The notes under the pieces were generated by a model. It had not been told where the DNA came from. It did no database searches and was given only the letters and a program-made list of their open reading frames with translations. Source: Antarcticirhabdus aurantiaca (GTDB lineage Bacteria > Pseudomonadota > Alphaproteobacteria > Rhizobiales > Rhizobiaceae). From it: a stretch of DNA of 64,000 bases. How positions within the stretch are numbered: the first letter of the stretch is position 1; the number at the start of each line of letters is the position of its first letter. The DNA lies in NCBI RefSeq assembly GCF_009765365.1, contig NZ_VTOM01000005.1, positions 186,001 to 250,000 on the forward strand, written 5' to 3'. Shown here piece by piece: positions 55,442 to 64,000 of this stretch. The translations under genes and the position numbers were made by a program.

Positions 55442-56556
55442 GCGCCGCGCCCGCGAACCTGACGCGCGAACCCTTCGGCACCGCGCCGGACGGGCGCGCC
55501 GTCGAGCGCGTGACGCTTCACGGCGCGGACGGCTTCGCTGTGTCGCTGATCTCCTACGGCGCGGCGGTGCAGCGGCTCCTCGTGCCCGACAGCGAGGGGC
55601 GGCTCGCCGACGTCGTTCTCGGCCACGACGATCTTTCCGGCTACATCGAGAGCCGCGACTTCTTCGGCGCGACGATCGGGCGCGTCGCCAACCGCATCGC
55701 GGGCGGTCGCTTCATGCTGAACGGCCGCACCATCCGCGTCGAGCCGAACGACGGGCCGAACGCGCTCCACGGCGGCGGCGTCGGCTTCGACCGCTACGTC
55801 TGGGACATCGCGGAAACGGAGGAGGGCGCCTCGCCCGCCGTCACGTTCCGCCGCCGCAGCCCGGACGGCGAGGAGGGCTTCCCCGGCAATCTCGACGTCG
55901 CCGTCACCTATCGCGTGTCCGACGGCTTCGATCTCGAGATCGAGTTCACCGCCGAAACGGACATGCCGACGGTGGTGAACCTCACCAACCACTCCTTCTT
56001 CAATCTCGGCGGCGGCGAGAACCTCGTGCCCGTCTACGATCACGAGCTGCGCATCGCCGCGGAGCACTACAGCCCGGTCGATTCGCGCGCGATCCCGAAG
56101 AAGGGCGCGCCGGAGCCCGTCGAGGGCACGCCCTTCGATTTCCGCGAGGCCGCGCCCATCGGTGCGCTGATCCGCTTCGACCATCCGCAGCTGAACAAGC
56201 CGGCGCGCGGCTACGACCACAACTTCGTGCTCGCCAACGACGCCCGCGACGTCCCGGCCTTCGCCGCGCGCGTGCGCGATTCGCGCTCGGGCCGGGTGAT
56301 GGAGCTGTGGACCGACCGGCCCGGTCTCCAGTTCTATTCCGGCAACTTCCTCGACGGCTCGGTCCGGGGTAAGAACGGACGCGCCTACCGGCAGGCCGAC
56401 GCCTTCTGCCTGGAGCCGCAGGACTGGCCCGACGCGCCCAACCGGCCCGACTTTCCGTCCGTCCTCCTCGATCCGGGCCAGACATACCGCCATCGCAGCC
56501 TGCTGCGCTTCTTCAGCGCGGCTCCGGCCGCTTCTCGGGATACCCGCAAGCCATGA
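55438..56556 (+). CDS. galM: Aldose 1-epimerase (galactose mutarotase)
   Basis: 372 residues, GalM fold. Catalytic regions: [19 protein letters not shown] (first His), [15 protein letters not shown] (second His) and the Glu region [13 protein letters not shown] near the end. It interconverts the anomers of galactose and other aldoses, feeding the anomer the dehydrogenase uses. The ATG overlaps the dehydrogenase stop (ATGA), and its own stop overlaps the next ATG. Confidence 0.92.
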   Translation: MSAAPANLTREPFGTAPDGRAVERVTLHGADGFAVSLISYGAAVQRLLVPDSEGRLADVVLGHDDLSGYIESRDFFGATIGRVANRIAGGRFMLNGRTIRVEPNDGPNALHGGGVGFDRYVWDIAETEEGASPAVTFRRRSPDGEEGFPGNLDVAVTYRVSDGFDLEIEFTAETDMPTVVNLTNHSFFNLGGGENLVPVYDHELRIAAEHYSPVDSRAIPKKGAPEPVEGTPFDFREAAPIGALIRFDHPQLNKPARGYDHNFVLANDARDVPAFAARVRDSRSGRVMELWTDRPGLQFYSGNFLDGSVRGKNGRAYRQADAFCLEPQDWPDAPNRPDFPSVLLDPGQTYRHRSLLRFFSAAPAASRDTRKP

Positions 56557-58379
56557 CGACCAACGGTTCGCACGACCTCACCACCACCTCGGGCGCCGGC
56601 TCGAAGCTGCGCTCGCGCGCCTGGTTCGACAATCCGGCCAATGCCGACATGACCGCGCTCTACCTCGAGCGCTACATGAACTTCGGCATCAGCCAGGAGG
56701 AGCTGCAGTCCGGCCGCCCGATCATCGGCATCGCGCAGACCGGCTCGGACCTCAGCCCCTGCAACCGCCACCACCTGGAGCTGGCGCACCGCCTGCGCGA
56801 GGGCATCCGCCAAGCCGGCGGCATTCCGATCGAGTTTCCGGTGCACCCGATCCAGGAAACGGGAAAGCGCCCGACCGCCGGCCTCGACCGCAATCTCGCC
56901 TATCTCGGCCTCGTCGAGATCCTCTACGGCTACCCGCTCGACGGCGTGGTGCTGACCATCGGCTGCGACAAGACGACGCCCGCCTGCCTCATGGCGGCGG
57001 CGACCGTGAACATTCCGGCGATCGCGCTTTCCGTCGGCCCGATGCTGAACGGCTGGTTCCGCGGCGAGCGCACGGGCTCGGGCACCATCGTCTGGAAAGC
57101 CCGCGAGCTGATGGCCAAGGGCGAGATCGATTATAACGGCTTCATCAAGCTCGTGGCGTCCTCCGCCCCGTCCACCGGCTACTGCAACACCATGGGCACG
57201 GCGACGACGATGAACTCGCTCGCCGAAGCCTTGGGCATGCAGCTGCCGGGCTCGGCGGCGATTCCCGCGCCCTATCGCGACCGCCAGGAGGTCGCCTATC
57301 GCTCGGGCCTGCGCATCGTCGAGATGGTCGCCGAGGACCTGAAGCCCTCCGACATCCTGACCCGCGACGCCTTCATCAACGCCATCCGCGTGAACTCGGC
57401 GATCGGCGGCTCCACCAACGCGCCGATCCACCTCAACGCGCTCGCCCGCCACATGGGCGTGGAGCTGACCATCGACGACTGGCAGACCTATGGCGAGGAG
57501 ATCCCGCTCCTCGTGAACCTCCAGCCGGCCGGCGAATATCTCGGCGAGGACTACTACCATGCCGGCGGCGTGCCGGCGGTGGTCAACCAGCTGATGGGCC
57601 AGGGGCTCATCAACGAGGACGCGCTCACCGTCAACGGCCGCACCATCGGCGACAACTGCCGCGGCGCGAGGATCGAGGACGAGAAGGTCATCCGCCCGTT
57701 CGACCAGCCGCTGAAGGTCCATGCCGGCTTCCGCGTGCTGAAGGGCAACCTCTTCGATTCGGCGATCATGAAGCTTTCGGTGATCAGCCAGGAGTTCCGC
57801 GAGCGCTACCTCCTCAACCCCGACGATCCCGACGCCTTTGAAGGGCGTGCGGTGGTCTTCGACGGGCCGGAGGACTACCACCACCGCATCGACGATCCGG
57901 CGCTCGGCATCGACGAGCACACGGTCCTCTTCATGCGCGGCGCCGGCCCGATCGGCTATCCCGGCGCGGCCGAGGTCGTGAACATGCGCGCGCCCGACTA
58001 CCTCATCAAGCGCGGCGTCACTTCGCTCGCCTGCATCGGCGACGGGCGCCAGTCCGGCACCTCGGGCAGCCCGTCGATCCTCAACGCCTCGCCGGAAGCG
58101 GCGGCCGGCGGCGGCCTCGCGCTTCTGCGGACCGGCGACCGCGTTCGTATCGATCTCGGCCGCGGCTCGGCCGACATCCTGATCTCGCAAGAGGAACTCG
58201 ACGAGCGCCGCGCGGCGCTGGAGCGCGAGGGCGGCTACAAGTACCCCGCCAACCAGACGCCCTGGCAGGAGATCCAGCGCAACCTGGTCGGCCAGATGCA
58301 GACCGGCGCCGTTCTCGAGAACGCCGTCCAGTACCAGCGCATCGCCCAGACCCGCGGCGTGCCGCGCGACAACCACTGA
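56553..58379 (+). CDS. IlvD/Edd-family aldonate dehydratase (L-arabonate / D-galactonate type)
   Basis: 608 residues. IlvD/Edd signatures: [15 protein letters not shown] (Fe-S Cys), [14 protein letters not shown] (second Cys), [20 protein letters not shown] and [20 protein letters not shown]. This AraC-like branch is an Fe-S dehydratase for L-arabonate and D-galactonate/fuconate rather than the branched-chain amino acid enzyme. It makes 2-keto-3-deoxy-galactonate, the substrate of DgoK next door. ATGA overlap with galM. Confidence 0.9.
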   Translation: MTTNGSHDLTTTSGAGSKLRSRAWFDNPANADMTALYLERYMNFGISQEELQSGRPIIGIAQTGSDLSPCNRHHLELAHRLREGIRQAGGIPIEFPVHPIQETGKRPTAGLDRNLAYLGLVEILYGYPLDGVVLTIGCDKTTPACLMAAATVNIPAIALSVGPMLNGWFRGERTGSGTIVWKARELMAKGEIDYNGFIKLVASSAPSTGYCNTMGTATTMNSLAEALGMQLPGSAAIPAPYRDRQEVAYRSGLRIVEMVAEDLKPSDILTRDAFINAIRVNSAIGGSTNAPIHLNALARHMGVELTIDDWQTYGEEIPLLVNLQPAGEYLGEDYYHAGGVPAVVNQLMGQGLINEDALTVNGRTIGDNCRGARIEDEKVIRPFDQPLKVHAGFRVLKGNLFDSAIMKLSVISQEFRERYLLNPDDPDAFEGRAVVFDGPEDYHHRIDDPALGIDEHTVLFMRGAGPIGYPGAAEVVNMRAPDYLIKRGVTSLACIGDGRQSGTSGSPSILNASPEAAAGGGLALLRTGDRVRIDLGRGSADILISQEELDERRAALEREGGYKYPANQTPWQEIQRNLVGQMQTGAVLENAVQYQRIAQTRGVPRDNH

Positions 58380-58390
58380 GGCCGGCCGCC

Positions 58391-59278
58391 ATGGAGCAGG
58401 TTCCGCTCACGATTTTGTCGGAGCACCGCTGCCATCTCGGCGAGGGGCCGGTCTACGACCCCGCGACCGGCTCGGCCTGGTGGTTCGACATCCTGGAGCG
58501 CAAGCTCTTCGAGGCCGACATCGCGGCCGGATCCGTGACCGTGCGGGACCTGCCCCTGATGGCCTCGGTGCTGGCGCCCATCGACGAGGCGCGCCAGCTC
58601 CTCGCCGCCGAGAACGGCCTTTACGTCCGCGAGGCCGCGACCGGCACGCTGACCCTCCTCCAAGCCTTCCCGGACGCCGATCCGCGGCTGCGCTCCAATG
58701 ATGGGCGCGTCCACCCGTCCGGCGCTCTGTGGATCGGCACCATGGGCCGCAAGGCGGAGGAGAAGGCCGGCTCGATCTGGTGGTTCCGCGAGGGCGAGAT
58801 CCGCCGCATCTATCCCGGCGTCACCATCCCGAACGCCATCTGCTTCTCGCCCGACGGGCGCACCGGCTACTGGACCGACACGAACGAGGGCATCCTTTGG
58901 CGCGTCGATCTCGATCCCGAGACCGGCCTGCCTGCGGGCGAGCCCGCGATCTTCTTCGATCATCGCGGGGGCGTCGGCGGCCTCGACGGCGCGGTGGTGG
59001 ATGCCGAGGGACACGTCTGGTGCGCGCGCTGGGGCGGCTCCTGCGTCGACCGATATGCCCCGACGGGCGCGCGCGTGCGCACCGTGCGCGTGCCCGCCTC
59101 GCGGCCGAGCTGCCCGGCCTTCGTCGGGGCGAACCTCGACCGCATGCTCGTCACGACGGCGAGCGAGGGCATGAGCGACGAGGACAAGGCGGCCGAGGAC
59201 GGCTGGGGCAGGACCTACCTCCTCGACGTCGGCGTGGCGGGGATTCCCGAGCCGCGCGCGAAGGCCTTCTCCTCGTGA
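58391..59278 (+). CDS. SMP-30/gluconolactonase-family sugar lactonase
   Basis: 295 residues, six-bladed beta-propeller of the SMP-30/regucalcin family. LGEGPVYDP (metal Glu), SNDGRVHPSGALWIGTMG (Asn and substrate loop), NAICFSPDGRTGYWTDT and GGLDGAVVDAEG (metal Asp) are all present. It hydrolyses galactono- or arabinono-lactone made by the dehydrogenase. It follows the dehydratase by 11 bases and overlaps dgoK by four (GTGA). Confidence 0.9.
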   Translation: MEQVPLTILSEHRCHLGEGPVYDPATGSAWWFDILERKLFEADIAAGSVTVRDLPLMASVLAPIDEARQLLAAENGLYVREAATGTLTLLQAFPDADPRLRSNDGRVHPSGALWIGTMGRKAEEKAGSIWWFREGEIRRIYPGVTIPNAICFSPDGRTGYWTDTNEGILWRVDLDPETGLPAGEPAIFFDHRGGVGGLDGAVVDAEGHVWCARWGGSCVDRYAPTGARVRTVRVPASRPSCPAFVGANLDRMLVTTASEGMSDEDKAAEDGWGRTYLLDVGVAGIPEPRAKAFSS

Positions 59279-60225
59279 GCGCCGCGTCGAACAGCCTCCT
59301 CGTCGGCGACTGGGGCACGTCGAGCCTGCGCTTGTGGCGCTTGGCACCGGACGGCGGGGTTCTCGCCGAAGCGCGCGGCGCCGACGGCCTCACGACCGTC
59401 GCCGACCGCGCCTTCGAGGCCGTGCTGGAGCGCCATCTGGCGACCCTTGGCGCAGGATCCGGCGAGCCGGTGGTGCTGTGCGGCATGGTCGGCGCGCGCA
59501 CCGGCTGGGTCGAGGCGGCGTACCTTCCGGTGCCGCTGGACCTTGCGGGCATCGCGCCCGAAGCGACGCGAGTGCCCGGCATCCGCCGTCCTGTCTTCAT
59601 CCTGCCCGGCCTGTCGCAGAACGATCCGGCGCGCCCCGACGTCATGCGCGGCGAGGAAACGCAGCTCCTCGGCCTCGCCGCCCTCGAGGGCGGGACGCCG
59701 AGCGGCCTCGTCTGCATGCCCGGCACCCATTCCAAGTGGGTGCGGCTCGACGAGGGGCGCTTGTCCGGCTTCTCGACGGCGATGACCGGCGAGGTCTTCG
59801 CGCTTCTGCGCCGGCATTCGGTTCTCGCCGGCGTCCTCGACGGGCAGGCGCTCGCCGATCCCGCCTCGGCCGCCTTTGTCGGAGCCGTGCGCGAGAGCCT
59901 GGAAGCGCCCGCAGAGGTCCTGTCGCGGCTCTTTGCGCTGCGCGCCGGCTTCCTTCTTCACGGAACGCCGCCGTCCGAGAACCTGTCGCGCCTGTCCGGC
60001 CTCCTGATCGGCGCCGAGATCGCCGCCGCACGCTCGCGCTGGGGCAACCTCGACGGCGTCCGGCTCGTCGCCTCCGGCGCCATGGCCGAGGTCTATCTCG
60101 CCGCGCTGCAGGCTGCCGGCATTCACAACCCGAGCGTGTCCGACGCGGACGCCTGTTCGCGCGCCGGTCTGCTTTTGGCGGCGCGGCGCCTGACGGCACG
60201 CTCCGCCAGCGAGGCCGCCGCATGA
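59275..60225 (+). CDS. dgoK: 2-dehydro-3-deoxygalactonokinase DgoK
   Basis: 316 residues. LVGDWGTSSLRLWRL is the DgoK ATP-site start; LCGMVGARTGWVEAAYLPVP, PGLSQNDPARPDVMRGEETQ and MPGTHSKWVRLDEG are family-diagnostic. It phosphorylates KDGal to KDPGal. GTG start overlapping the lactonase stop; the stop overlaps dgoA (ATGA). Confidence 0.95.
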   Translation: MSAASNSLLVGDWGTSSLRLWRLAPDGGVLAEARGADGLTTVADRAFEAVLERHLATLGAGSGEPVVLCGMVGARTGWVEAAYLPVPLDLAGIAPEATRVPGIRRPVFILPGLSQNDPARPDVMRGEETQLLGLAALEGGTPSGLVCMPGTHSKWVRLDEGRLSGFSTAMTGEVFALLRRHSVLAGVLDGQALADPASAAFVGAVRESLEAPAEVLSRLFALRAGFLLHGTPPSENLSRLSGLLIGAEIAAARSRWGNLDGVRLVASGAMAEVYLAALQAAGIHNPSVSDADACSRAGLLLAARRLTARSASEAAA

Positions 60226-60851
60226 GCCGCACGCCCTTTCCCCGCCTGAAGACCGGCCTCGTCGCCATCCTGCGCGGCCTGACGTTCGACGAGGTCGAGC
60301 CGGTGGTCGGCGGCCTGATCGAGGCGGGCTTCGAGGCGATCGAGATCCCGCTGAACTCGCCCGACCCCTTCCGTTCCATCGAGCGGGCGGTGCGCCTGGC
60401 GCCGGACGGCGTCTTGATCGGGGCGGGCACCGTCCTTCAGCCGGCCCAGGTCGACCGTCTCGCCGAGGTCGGCGGGCGCCTTCTCGTCAGTCCCAACATC
60501 GACCCCGCCGTGATGGAGCGGGCGAGCGCCCACGGCATGGTCACGATGCCCGGCGTGATGACGCCGACCGAGGCCTTCACGGCGCTCGCCTGCGGTGCCT
60601 CGGCGCTGAAGTTCTTCCCGGCGAGCCTTCTCGGGCCGGCGGGCATCAAGGCGGTCAGGGCCGTTCTGCCGAAGGACGCCGTCGTCGGCGCCGTCGGCGG
60701 CGTCGGGCCGGCCGAGTTCGCATCCTACGCCGCGGTCGGCGTGTCGGTGTTCGGGCTCGGCTCGAATCTCTACGCGCCGGGCATGGATGCGGAGGAGGTC
60801 AACCGGCGCGGGAGCGAGGCGGTCGCCGCCTATCGCGCCCTCGACATTTAA
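60222..60851 (+). CDS. dgoA: 2-dehydro-3-deoxy-6-phosphogalactonate aldolase DgoA
   Basis: 209 residues, KDPG aldolase-like TIM barrel. GLVAILRGLTFDEVEPVVGG and GFEAIEIPLNSPDP hold the catalytic Glu; ALKFFPASLLGPAGIKA holds the Schiff-base Lys; VGGVGPAEFASYAA binds phosphate. It cleaves KDPGal to pyruvate and glyceraldehyde-3-phosphate, ending the pathway. Last catabolic gene before the chvE leader. Confidence 0.94.
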   Translation: MSRTPFPRLKTGLVAILRGLTFDEVEPVVGGLIEAGFEAIEIPLNSPDPFRSIERAVRLAPDGVLIGAGTVLQPAQVDRLAEVGGRLLVSPNIDPAVMERASAHGMVTMPGVMTPTEAFTALACGASALKFFPASLLGPAGIKAVRAVLPKDAVVGAVGGVGPAEFASYAAVGVSVFGLGSNLYAPGMDAEEVNRRGSEAVAAYRALDI

Positions 60852-61040
60852 TCCGACCGCTGGACAAAATACGCGCACCCGACTAAGCGAGGTGCGCTGC
60901 AAAGCTTCGACGGTGCGCGAGGGGAGGCGGGGTTCCTCCGCTGCGCACCGGCGACGGACGGGTGGAGGCATGTCGCCGCCGCCATTGCAGGGAACCCGCG
61001 GCCGCGATGAGCGCGGTTGCATCGGGAGGAGTCTTTATCG
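60852..61040 (+). promoter_or_regulatory. chvE leader with four mutually complementary arms
   Basis: 189 bases. GCGCACC occurs at 60873-60879 and 60943-60949, and its complement GGTGCGC at 60891-60897 and 60912-60918. This allows either 1:2 plus 3:4 hairpins or a 1:3 / 2:4 alternative. The second hairpin is extended by GGAGG (60923-60927) / CCTCC (60935-60939). It could be a terminator of dgoA, a processing site or an attenuator. The chvE RBS GGGAGGA follows. Confidence 0.5.
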
Positions 61041-62108
61041 ATGAGAATGATGGCAAAGCTCGCCTCGGCGATCGCGCTGGGCGCCATGGTCTTCGCCGGC
61101 GCGGCCAGCGCGCAGGAGAAGGGCACCGTCGGCGTCCTGATGCCGACCAAGGCCTCCGCCCGCTGGATCGCGGACGGCGACAACATGGTCAAGCAGTTGC
61201 AGGAGCGCGGCTACAAGACCGATCTCCAGTATGCCGAGGACGACATCCCGACGCAGATCAGCCAGCTCGAGAACATGGTCGCCGCCGGCGTCCAGACGCT
61301 GGTGATCGCCTCGATCGACGGCACCACGCTGACCGACGTGCTCCAGCAGGCGCACGACAAGGGCATCAAGGTCATCGCCTATGACCGCCTCATCCGCAAT
61401 TCGCCGAACGTCGACTACTACACGACCTTCGACAACTTCCAGGTCGGCGTGCTCCAGGCCCAGTCGATCGTCGACGGCCTGAAGCTCGAGACCGAGGCCG
61501 GCCCGTTCAACATCGAGCTGTTCGGCGGCTCGCCGGACGACAACAACGCCTTCTTCTTCTACGACGGCGCGATGAGCGTGCTGCAGCCCTATGTCGACAG
61601 CGGCAAGCTCGTGATCCCGTCGGGCGAGACCGGCATGGATCGCGTCGGCACCCTGCGCTGGGACCCGGCCGTCGCCCAGGCCCGCATGGACAACCTCCTC
61701 TCGTCCTACTATGGCGACAAGACGGTCAACGCCGTTCTGTCCCCCTATGACGGCCTGTCCATCGGCATCATCTCGGCCCTGACCGCCGTCGGCTACGGCT
61801 CGGGCGACAAGCCCATGCCGATCGTCTCCGGCCAGGACGCCGAAGTGCCCTCGGTCAAGTCGATCCAGAACGACCAGCAGTACTCGACAATCTTCAAGGA
61901 CACCCGCGAGCTGGCCAAGGTCACCGTCGACATGATCGACGCGATCGGCCAGGGCAAGGAGCCCGAGGTCAACGACACGAAGACCTACAACAACGGCGAG
62001 AAGGTCGTTCCGTCCTACCTTCTGAAGCCGGTCCTCGTCACCAAGGACAACATCAAGCCGGTTCTGGTCGACAGCGGTTACTACACCGAAGCCCAGATCC
62101 AGCCCTGA
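61041..62108 (+). CDS. chvE: ChvE-type multiple sugar-binding periplasmic protein
   Basis: 355 residues, the length of ChvE. Signal peptide [18 protein letters not shown] before QEKG; then [59 protein letters not shown] and [20 protein letters not shown], as in ChvE/XylF-like proteins. It binds galactose, arabinose, glucose and related aldoses for GguAB and, in Agrobacterium, also signals to chemotaxis and VirA. GGGAGGA lies 10 bases before the ATG. Confidence 0.93.
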   Translation: MRMMAKLASAIALGAMVFAGAASAQEKGTVGVLMPTKASARWIADGDNMVKQLQERGYKTDLQYAEDDIPTQISQLENMVAAGVQTLVIASIDGTTLTDVLQQAHDKGIKVIAYDRLIRNSPNVDYYTTFDNFQVGVLQAQSIVDGLKLETEAGPFNIELFGGSPDDNNAFFFYDGAMSVLQPYVDSGKLVIPSGETGMDRVGTLRWDPAVAQARMDNLLSSYYGDKTVNAVLSPYDGLSIGIISALTAVGYGSGDKPMPIVSGQDAEVPSVKSIQNDQQYSTIFKDTRELAKVTVDMIDAIGQGKEPEVNDTKTYNNGEKVVPSYLLKPVLVTKDNIKPVLVDSGYYTEAQIQP

Positions 62109-62116
62109 TCCAACGG

Positions 62117-62177
62117 ATGGCGGGGCGCGAGAAGCGCGTCCCGCCGATCCCCTTCGGGCGCCCTCGCGGGCGCCCGT
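62117..62177 (+). other. Two intercistronic hairpins between chvE and gguA
   Basis: GGCGGGGCGCG-AGAAG-CGCGTCCCGCC (one G-U pair) and GGGCGCC-N5-GGGCGCCC, both in the 106-base gap. They probably stabilise the chvE transcript and reduce read-through to the ATPase gene. Confidence 0.55.
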
Positions 62178-62214
62178 TCGTCCTTCGGTCCGCCCCAAGC
62201 TTCGGGAGAGCGCC

Positions 62215-63750
62215 ATGGCACCGATCCTCGAGATGCGCGGCATCACCAAGACGTTTCCGGGGGTCAAGGCCCTCGACAACGTCAACCTCACCGTCGAGCA
62301 GGGCGAGATCCACGCCATCTGCGGCGAGAACGGTGCCGGCAAGTCGACGCTGATGAAGGTTCTCTCCGGCGTTTATCCCGCCGGCTCCTACGAAGGCGAC
62401 ATCGTCTATGACGGCGAGGTCCGCTCCTTCCGCGACATTCGCGATTCGGAACACGTCGGCATCATCATCATCCACCAGGAGCTGGCGCTGGTGCCGCTCC
62501 TGTCGATCGCCGAGAACATCTTCCTCGGCAACGAGATCTCGCGCGGCGGCGTCATCGACTGGAACGAGTCCTTCCGCCGGGCCGAGGAGCTGCTCCGCCA
62601 GGTCGGCCTGTCCGAGCCGCCCACCACCCTCATCAAGGACATGGGCGTCGGCAAGCAGCAGCTCGTCGAGATCGCCAAGGCGCTGTCCAAGAAGGTGCGC
62701 CTCCTCATCCTCGACGAGCCGACGGCCAGTCTCAACGAGCGCGACAGCCAGGCGCTCCTCGACCTCCTCCTGGAGTTCAAGCGCCAGGGCCTGACCTCGA
62801 TCATGATCAGCCACAAGCTGAACGAGATCTCGCGCGTCGCCGATTCGATCACCGTCATCCGCGACGGCTCGACCGTCTCGACGCTCGACTGCAAGGCGGG
62901 CGTGAGCGAGGATCAGATCATCCGCGACATGGTCGGCCGCCAGCTCGACGACCGCTACCCGCCCCGCCACCCGAAGATCGGCGACGTCCTCTTCGAGGTG
63001 AAGAACTGGAACGCCTACCACCACCTCAACACCCAGCGGCAGATCGTGAAGGACGTGTCCTTCAACGTGCGCCGCGGCGAGATCGTCGGCATCGCCGGCC
63101 TCATGGGCGCGGGGCGGACCGAGCTTGCCATGAGCGTCTTCGGCCGCTCCTACGGCCGCAACGTGTCGGGCGAGGCGCTGATGGGCGGCCGGCCGGTGGA
63201 CGTCTCGACGATCCCCAAGGCGATCGCCGCGGGCCTCGCCTACGTCACCGAGGACCGCAAGCAGTACGGCCTGCTTCTCGACGACGACATCCGTCAGAAC
63301 ATCTCGCTGGCCAACCTCCCCGGCATCGCCAAGGGCGGCGTCATCGACGAGGATCGCGAGCGCAAGGTCGCCGAGGACTACCGGTCGAACCTGCGCATCC
63401 GCTCCTCCGACATCTTCCACAAGACCCTGAACCTCTCCGGCGGCAACCAGCAGAAGGTGGTGCTGTCGAAGTGGCTGTTCTCGGACCCGGAGCTCCTGAT
63501 CCTCGACGAGCCGACCCGCGGCATCGACGTCGGCGCCAAGTTCGAGATCTACTCCATCATCGAGCGGCTCGCCGGCGAGGGTAAGGGCATTCTCATGATC
63601 TCGTCGGAAATGCCCGAGCTCCTCGGCATGTGCGACCGGATCTACGTCATGAACGAAGGGCGCTTCGTGGCCGAGTTGCCGCGGGGCGAGGCGACGCAGG
63701 AAAGCATCATGCGCGCCATCATCCGCACCGCCGGGAGGACCGCTGCATGA
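62215..63750 (+). CDS. gguA: Sugar ABC importer ATPase GguA (MmsA/XylG type, double NBD)
   Basis: 511 residues. NBD1: GENGAGKST at ~37-45, [29 protein letters not shown]; its signature is [17 protein letters not shown]2: [31 protein letters not shown] and [13 protein letters not shown]. It drives ChvE-dependent aldose uptake with GguB. The stop overlaps the gguB ATG. Confidence 0.93.
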   Translation: MAPILEMRGITKTFPGVKALDNVNLTVEQGEIHAICGENGAGKSTLMKVLSGVYPAGSYEGDIVYDGEVRSFRDIRDSEHVGIIIIHQELALVPLLSIAENIFLGNEISRGGVIDWNESFRRAEELLRQVGLSEPPTTLIKDMGVGKQQLVEIAKALSKKVRLLILDEPTASLNERDSQALLDLLLEFKRQGLTSIMISHKLNEISRVADSITVIRDGSTVSTLDCKAGVSEDQIIRDMVGRQLDDRYPPRHPKIGDVLFEVKNWNAYHHLNTQRQIVKDVSFNVRRGEIVGIAGLMGAGRTELAMSVFGRSYGRNVSGEALMGGRPVDVSTIPKAIAAGLAYVTEDRKQYGLLLDDDIRQNISLANLPGIAKGGVIDEDRERKVAEDYRSNLRIRSSDIFHKTLNLSGGNQQKVVLSKWLFSDPELLILDEPTRGIDVGAKFEIYSIIERLAGEGKGILMISSEMPELLGMCDRIYVMNEGRFVAELPRGEATQESIMRAIIRTAGRTAA

Positions 63751-64000
63751 GCATCAAGACGATCGACGAGGCAGGCTCCCGCTCGGAAGCCGGCGCCAGC
63801 CTCGACTACTTCAAGAGTCACCTGCGCGAATACGGGATGCTCGTCGCGCTGGTCGCGATCATCCTGTTCTTCGCGATCTACTCCTGGGCGACGGGCCGGC
63901 CGACCTTCGTTTCGGCCTCGAACCTCACCAACCTGTTCCTCCAGAACAGCTACGTGATCATCATGGCGATCGGCATGCTGCTGATCATCATCACCGGCCA
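63747..64000 (+). CDS. gguB: Sugar ABC importer permease GguB (5' part, cut by window)
   Basis: The first 84 codons are in the window: [20 protein letters not shown], then [25 protein letters not shown] and [20 protein letters not shown], the start of a CUT2 permease like GguB/XylH. ATGA overlap with gguA and GGGAGGA upstream. The rest lies beyond the right edge. Confidence 0.9.
   Translation, partial: MSIKTIDEAGSRSEAGASLDYFKSHLREYGMLVALVAIILFFAIYSWATGRPTFVSASNLTNLFLQNSYVIIMAIGMLLIIITG

Noticed and set aside
56385-58376. 663-codon frame antisense to the IlvD/Edd dehydratase
   Set aside because: Same reason: composition and full overlap with a gene that has intact Fe-S motifs.

Overview
The window is a gene-dense, very GC-rich stretch with the gene content of an alphaproteobacterium of the Hyphomicrobiales (Rhizobiales). 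The rhizobial-type rhaRSTPQUK/rhaDI rhamnose locus, a chvE-gguA-gguB transporter with a gguC-like gene, form II aerobic CO dehydrogenase-type genes and a TPP-riboswitch-controlled thiBPQ operon all point that way. A family such as Aurantimonadaceae is possible, but that is only an inference. I saw no rRNA, tRNA, CRISPR array, insertion sequence, phage gene or integrase. The region reads as chromosomal metabolic and transport backbone, with an accessory-like load of sugar catabolism.

Left part (1-16.2 kb): a tamA-tamB pair on the minus strand (tamB runs off the left edge), then coxS-coxL-coxM on the plus strand. These are followed by an AI-2E-family membrane protein with a long soluble C-terminus, a class III aminotransferase and a small hypothetical protein (all minus), then a PAP2 phosphatase and a DUF808 membrane protein (plus).

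Rhamnose region (16.2-27.3 kb): rhaR-S-T-P-Q-U-K on the minus strand, with ATGA overlaps from T to U, diverges from rhaD-rhaI on the plus strand. The ABC importer RhaSTPQ brings in rhamnose, and RhaU, RhaI, RhaK and RhaD convert it to DHAP and lactate-level products under the DeoR-type repressor RhaR.

Middle (27.3-47.5 kb): TerC-family protein with a long structured leader, a metallophosphoesterase, a chemotaxis receptor, TPP riboswitch + thiBPQ, an M48 lipoprotein peptidase, Kup K+ transporter + DAO-type oxidoreductase, a glycosyltransferase, a CysQ-like phosphatase, arabinose-5-phosphate isomerase (KdsD type), and a four-gene ABC importer of unassigned substrate.

Right part (47.7-64 kb): a galactose/arabinose block. 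The galactofuranose-type importer ytfQ-ytfR-ytfT-yjfF plus a GntR regulator (minus) diverges from a plus-strand operon: gguC-like, galactose/arabinose dehydrogenase, aldose epimerase, IlvD/Edd aldonate dehydratase, SMP-30 lactonase, dgoK and dgoA, then chvE-gguA-gguB (cut by the right edge). Together these encode furanose and pyranose uptake, anomer conversion, oxidation to the lactone, hydrolysis, dehydration, phosphorylation and aldol cleavage (the De Ley-Doudoroff route).

I found no convincing wholly new multi-gene system. The most interesting unexplained signals are RNA or DNA structures: a four-arm alternative-pairing leader before chvE, a structured leader before terC, hairpins directly after every CUT2 binding-protein gene, REP-like palindromes, and a perfect 101-residue repeat period in TamB.
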